Assembly: GCA_041628615.1 (NCBI GenBank)
Contig: JBFKOW010000060.1
Span: 1-17,941, forward strand
Direction of reading: 5' to 3'
DNA length: 17,941 nt
Origin: JAMWZF01 sp041628615
Lineage (GTDB): Bacteria > Pseudomonadota > Alphaproteobacteria > Rhodobacterales > Rhodobacteraceae
Shown here: piece after piece, positions 15,752 through 17,941 of the stretch
Position numbering within the stretch: position 1 is the stretch's first letter
Layout of the letters: each line of letters begins with the position of its first letter
The notes under the pieces: model-generated
What the model was told of the DNA's origin: nothing
What the model saw: only the letters and a program-made list of their open reading frames with translations
Database searches by the model: none
Translations under genes and position numbers: made by a program

Positions 15752-16102
15752 CAGGCCCGGATGCGGCGGCGCGAACAGGCCGGGGTGAACGCCGGCCAGC
15801 GGGCGCTGTGCGACCCGATCCGGCTCGGGCTCGACCACGCGTCCCTTGTCGTGGTGAAGCTCTCCCACACCCGCGAGGCGGCGCTGTCAGCCTTCGACGC
15901 CGCGGTGCGGGCGGTCCCGGAGGTGGGGCGATGCCACCTGATCGCGGGCCGTTTCGACTGCCTGCTGAAGGTCCGCACCGCGTCGAGGGCCGGCTAACCT
16001 TCGCTGTTGGCCGAGCGGGTATCGACCCTGCCGAACGTGGACAACGCCGCGACCTGCGTGGCGATGCAGGCGATCGAGGACCAGGCGGTGGCGTCACCGT
16101 GA
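15752..16102 (+). pseudogene. Remnant of an Lrp/AsnC-family regulator, probably putR
   Basis: One reading frame encodes the C-terminal part of an Lrp-family protein. It begins within the linker (MRRREQAGVNAGQRALCDPIRLGL), covers the ligand-binding RAM domain (VVVKLSHTREAALSAFDAAVRAVPEV, then CHLIAGRFDCLLKVRT), meets TAA at 15995-15997, and continues in the same frame as LLAERVSTLPNVDNAATCVAMQAIEDQ to TGA at 16100. The whole N-terminal helix-turn-helix is missing. In intact relatives the stop position holds a Tyr (AAYRR), so a single TAC-to-TAA change would explain it. Lying divergent and next to putA, the usual place of the proline-responsive activator PutR in alphaproteobacteria, it is most likely a dead putR. 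Confidence 0.78.
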
Positions 16103-16137
16103 ATTGACCGGGGGCGCGGTTGCGGCACTATGGGACC

Positions 16138-16677
16138 ATGCGAGTCCCTCTCCTCCTCCTGCTGATTGCCGCCGGCCCGGCGCTGGCCGACTGTCCCGCC
16201 GCCCCCGATATCGCCGCGGGCGAGACCGCGCTGTTCGACCGGATCGCCGAGGCCGAGACCGAGATGGCGGCGCGCGAGATATCCGGCGGTCTCTGGGAAC
16301 TCTGGACCCAGGCCCCGGACCCGGCGGCGCAGGCGCTGCTCGACCGCGGCATGACCGCGCGGGCGGCGTTCGATTTCCTCGCCGCGCGCGAGGCGCTGGA
16401 CCGGCTGGTGGATTACTGCCCCGACTATGCCGAGGGCTGGAACCAGCGTGCCTTCGTCAGCTTCCTGACCGAGGACTACGCCGCGGCGCTCGACGACCTC
16501 GAGGTGGCTCTGGCGCTGAACCCGCGCCACGTGGGGGCGCTGTCGGGCAAGGCGCTGACGCTGATCGGGCTCGAGCGCAAGGCGGAGGCCGAACTGGCGC
16601 TGCGCGCGGCGCTGGCGCTCAACCCGTGGCTGTCGGAGCGGCACCTGCTGCCGGGGCTCTCGGGCGAGGACATCTGA
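16138..16677 (+). CDS. Exported TPR-repeat protein
   Basis: 179 aa. The N-terminus MRVPLLLLLIAAGPALA is a clear Sec signal peptide with probable cleavage before DCP, so it acts in the periplasm; there is no lipobox. Residues ~75-160 hold tetratricopeptide-like helical pairs (AREALDRLVDYCPDYAEGWNQRA, then DYAAALDDLEVALALNPRHVGAL, then ERKAEAELALRAALALNP), which bind partner proteins. Function is unknown. I prefer the ATG at 16138, which starts directly at the signal peptide; a TTG 18 nt upstream is possible. A TTGACC at 16104 with CTATGG 18 nt further on could be a promoter, giving almost no leader. It stands alone between the dead put locus and the tRNA gene. Confidence 0.87.
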   Translation: MRVPLLLLLIAAGPALADCPAAPDIAAGETALFDRIAEAETEMAAREISGGLWELWTQAPDPAAQALLDRGMTARAAFDFLAAREALDRLVDYCPDYAEGWNQRAFVSFLTEDYAAALDDLEVALALNPRHVGALSGKALTLIGLERKAEAELALRAALALNPWLSERHLLPGLSGEDI

Positions 16678-16718
16678 CTTTCCCGCCCGCCGCCGGTCCC
16701 CTATGGTCCGCCGCGGTC

Positions 16719-16804
16719 GCCCCCGTGGTGGAATGGTAGACACAGGGGACTTAAAATCCCCAGGCCTTGGTGCCGTGCCGGTTCGAGTCCGGCCGGGGGT
16801 ACCA
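16719..16804 (+). tRNA. tRNA-Leu (anticodon UAA)
   Basis: Type II tRNA of 86 nt including the encoded CCA. Acceptor stem GCCCCCG / CGGGGGT; anticodon stem GGGGA / TCCCC around loop CTTAAAA, giving anticodon TAA at 16752-16754; long variable arm GGCCTTGGTGCC; T-arm GCCGG-TTCGAGT-CCGGC. It reads UUA (and UUG by wobble), rare codons in such a GC-rich genome. The first pair of the acceptor is a G-U wobble instead of G-C. No integrase or attachment repeat is seen next to it. Confidence 0.97.
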
Positions 16805-16839
16805 CGCGACCCCGCAGCGACCGGACCGGGCGGCGCCGG

Positions 16840-17634
16840 TCAGCCGTCGACCCGGGCAGCGGCCAGCGCGATCGCCTGCTGGTAGACCGTCGCCGCGTTC
16901 CATTCGTTCAGCACCCGGAAATTCGCCGTGCCCTCGCCGTAGGGCTCGCCCGCCCGCCAGCCCTTCTGGCGCAGGAAGTTGGCGGTGGAGGCCAGGCTGT
17001 CGGCCATGTTGTAGAGATCGACCCGGCCGTCGCCGGTGGCGTCCACCCCGTAGCGCAGGGCGTTGCCCGGCAGGAACTGGGTGTGGCCCAGTTCGCCGTG
17101 GGCGGCGCCGCGCCTGCCGGAGTCGAGCACGCCCTGGTCGACGAGGATCAGCGCCGCGATGGCGTGGGGGGTGAAGAAATCCGACCGCCGGCAGTCGTAG
17201 GCGACAGTGGTGATGGAATCGATCACCGGGGTGTTGCCCATGTTGCGGCCGAACCCCGTCTCCATGCCGTGGATCGCGAGCACGATCCCGGCGGGCACCC
17301 CGTAAGCCCGTTCCAGCGAGGCGAAGAACTGCGGGCTCTGGTCGCGCTGCCGCCGCATCTGCGCCGCGAAGCCGTCGAGCGAGCCGAGCCGGATGCGGAT
17401 GAACTCGCCCAGTTCGTAGCGCACGCCGCGCTGGTTGCGGTCGGCGGCGATGGTGGAATGGGAATACTGCGCCCGCGCCAGCGCCTGCAGCCCGGCGGAC
17501 CCGACCCCTGCGGCGGCGGCTTCCTGCGCGAAGAGCGCCTTCCACCGCTCGAACCCGCTGGCGTCATTGCCGCAAGGCGCGGCAGACACGGACCCGGCGG
17601 TCAGGGCGAGAAACAGGGCGAACAGGCGCGACAT
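16840..17634 (-). CDS. Lytic murein transglycosylase, MltB/SLT_2 type (GH103)
   Basis: 264 aa with signal peptide MSRLFALFLALTAGSVSA; secreted to the periplasm, where it cleaves peptidoglycan glycan strands to 1,6-anhydro ends. The catalytic Glu is E125 in AIHGMETGFGRNMGN. Other family marks are DFFTPHAIAALILVDQG, HTQFLPGNALRYGVDATGDG and VDLYNMADSLASTANFLRQ. There is no C-terminal peptidoglycan-binding domain and no lipobox, so it is a short soluble form. ATG start with GGAG about 8 nt upstream. It ends 35 nt from the tRNA gene, convergent with it; a weak 6-bp hairpin overlaps its stop codon. Confidence 0.94.
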   Translation of the reverse strand: MSRLFALFLALTAGSVSAAPCGNDASGFERWKALFAQEAAAAGVGSAGLQALARAQYSHSTIAADRNQRGVRYELGEFIRIRLGSLDGFAAQMRRQRDQSPQFFASLERAYGVPAGIVLAIHGMETGFGRNMGNTPVIDSITTVAYDCRRSDFFTPHAIAALILVDQGVLDSGRRGAAHGELGHTQFLPGNALRYGVDATGDGRVDLYNMADSLASTANFLRQKGWRAGEPYGEGTANFRVLNEWNAATVYQQAIALAAARVDG

Positions 17635-17667
17635 CGGCGAACTCCATGCAACCGGAACGTTCAGGCG

Positions 17668-17695
17668 ACCCTAGCACGGCAGAGTGCGGGCGCAA
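17668..17695 (-). promoter_or_regulatory. Likely promoter of the lytic transglycosylase gene
   Basis: On the minus strand TTGCGC and TAGGGT (in GCTAGGGT) are spaced by 16 nt, a pattern common in alphaproteobacterial housekeeping promoters. The -10 box ends 33 nt before the ATG, leaving room for the ribosome binding site. Confidence 0.5.
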
Positions 17696-17941
17696 TCTCC
17701 GGCGGCGGGGACCTGCGCGGCAGACCGCGCGCCCCGGCCGATGCGCCGGGCCGTTCCGTCCACACTTCGGTCAACCGGCCTGAGTCGGACCCTGTCTGCT
17801 CTCCCCTGCGGCCACCCGTCGCGATCGGGGCAGCCGTTCGGCTGCGCGAATTGCGGGGCGACATGACCACGAGCGCCGTGGCGCCCGTCGATCCACATGA
17901 TCGGGCTGCCTGCGGATCGTGATATGGTCCGGGGGCAATAG
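17696..17941. other. Intergenic stretch at window end, nothing supported
   Basis: About 250 bases with no open frame that resembles a protein family on either strand, no RNA gene and no convincing hairpin. It probably holds upstream DNA of a gene beyond the window. Confidence 0.5.

Noticed and set aside
16719..16804. tRNA-Leu as an integration site of a mobile element
   Set aside because: No integrase and no repeat of the tRNA 3' end are present in the window.
17007..17040. EF-hand-like stretch DATGDGRVDL in the lytic transglycosylase
   Set aside because: This segment is a regular conserved part of the MltB family and is not by itself evidence for calcium regulation.
17083..17922. 279-aa plus-strand open frame at the right end
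   Set aside because: Mostly antisense to the lytic transglycosylase and without recognisable motifs.

Overview
The window is very GC-rich chromosomal DNA. Strong G/C third-position bias, PutR/PutA-type and MetR/MetF gene pairs, and the protein families present suggest an alphaproteobacterium, probably of the Rhodobacterales (inference from content; no 16S or search available). It reads as mostly core metabolism with one accessory island and one decaying locus. No insertion sequence, integrase, phage gene or CRISPR array was seen.

Left part (1-5691, minus strand): the 5' end of valS (C-terminus beyond the window), then a tightly coupled pair made of a 120-aa EACC1-like protein and a 507-aa membrane-anchored caspase-fold peptidase with a canonical EF-hand loop, then an HD-domain protein related to PhnZ/MIOX-type diiron oxygenases. 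The caspase pair looks like a small programmed-death or conflict module and is the most interesting unit here.

Centre (5855-13977): a molybdopterin-binding large subunit of the xanthine dehydrogenase/CO dehydrogenase family, standing without its FAD and iron-sulfur partners, runs with a 14-nt overlap into a DUF2235 alpha/beta hydrolase. Next come metF and, divergent from it, metR, with clear inverted repeats between them. A membrane GGDEF-EAL protein converges on metR and overlaps its 3' end by 110 nt. An inositol monophosphatase (suhB type) follows.

Right part (13978-17941): a VOC protein and a rhomboid protease overlap by 7 nt on the minus strand. From 15213 to 16102 lie the ruins of a divergent proline-utilisation locus: a putA collapsed to about 0.5 kb with frameshifts, a stop and large deletions, and an Lrp-family putR-like regulator that lost its DNA-binding domain and carries an in-frame stop. 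Then come an exported TPR protein, tRNA-Leu(UAA), and an MltB-type lytic transglycosylase with a good promoter. The last ~250 bases hold no gene I can support.
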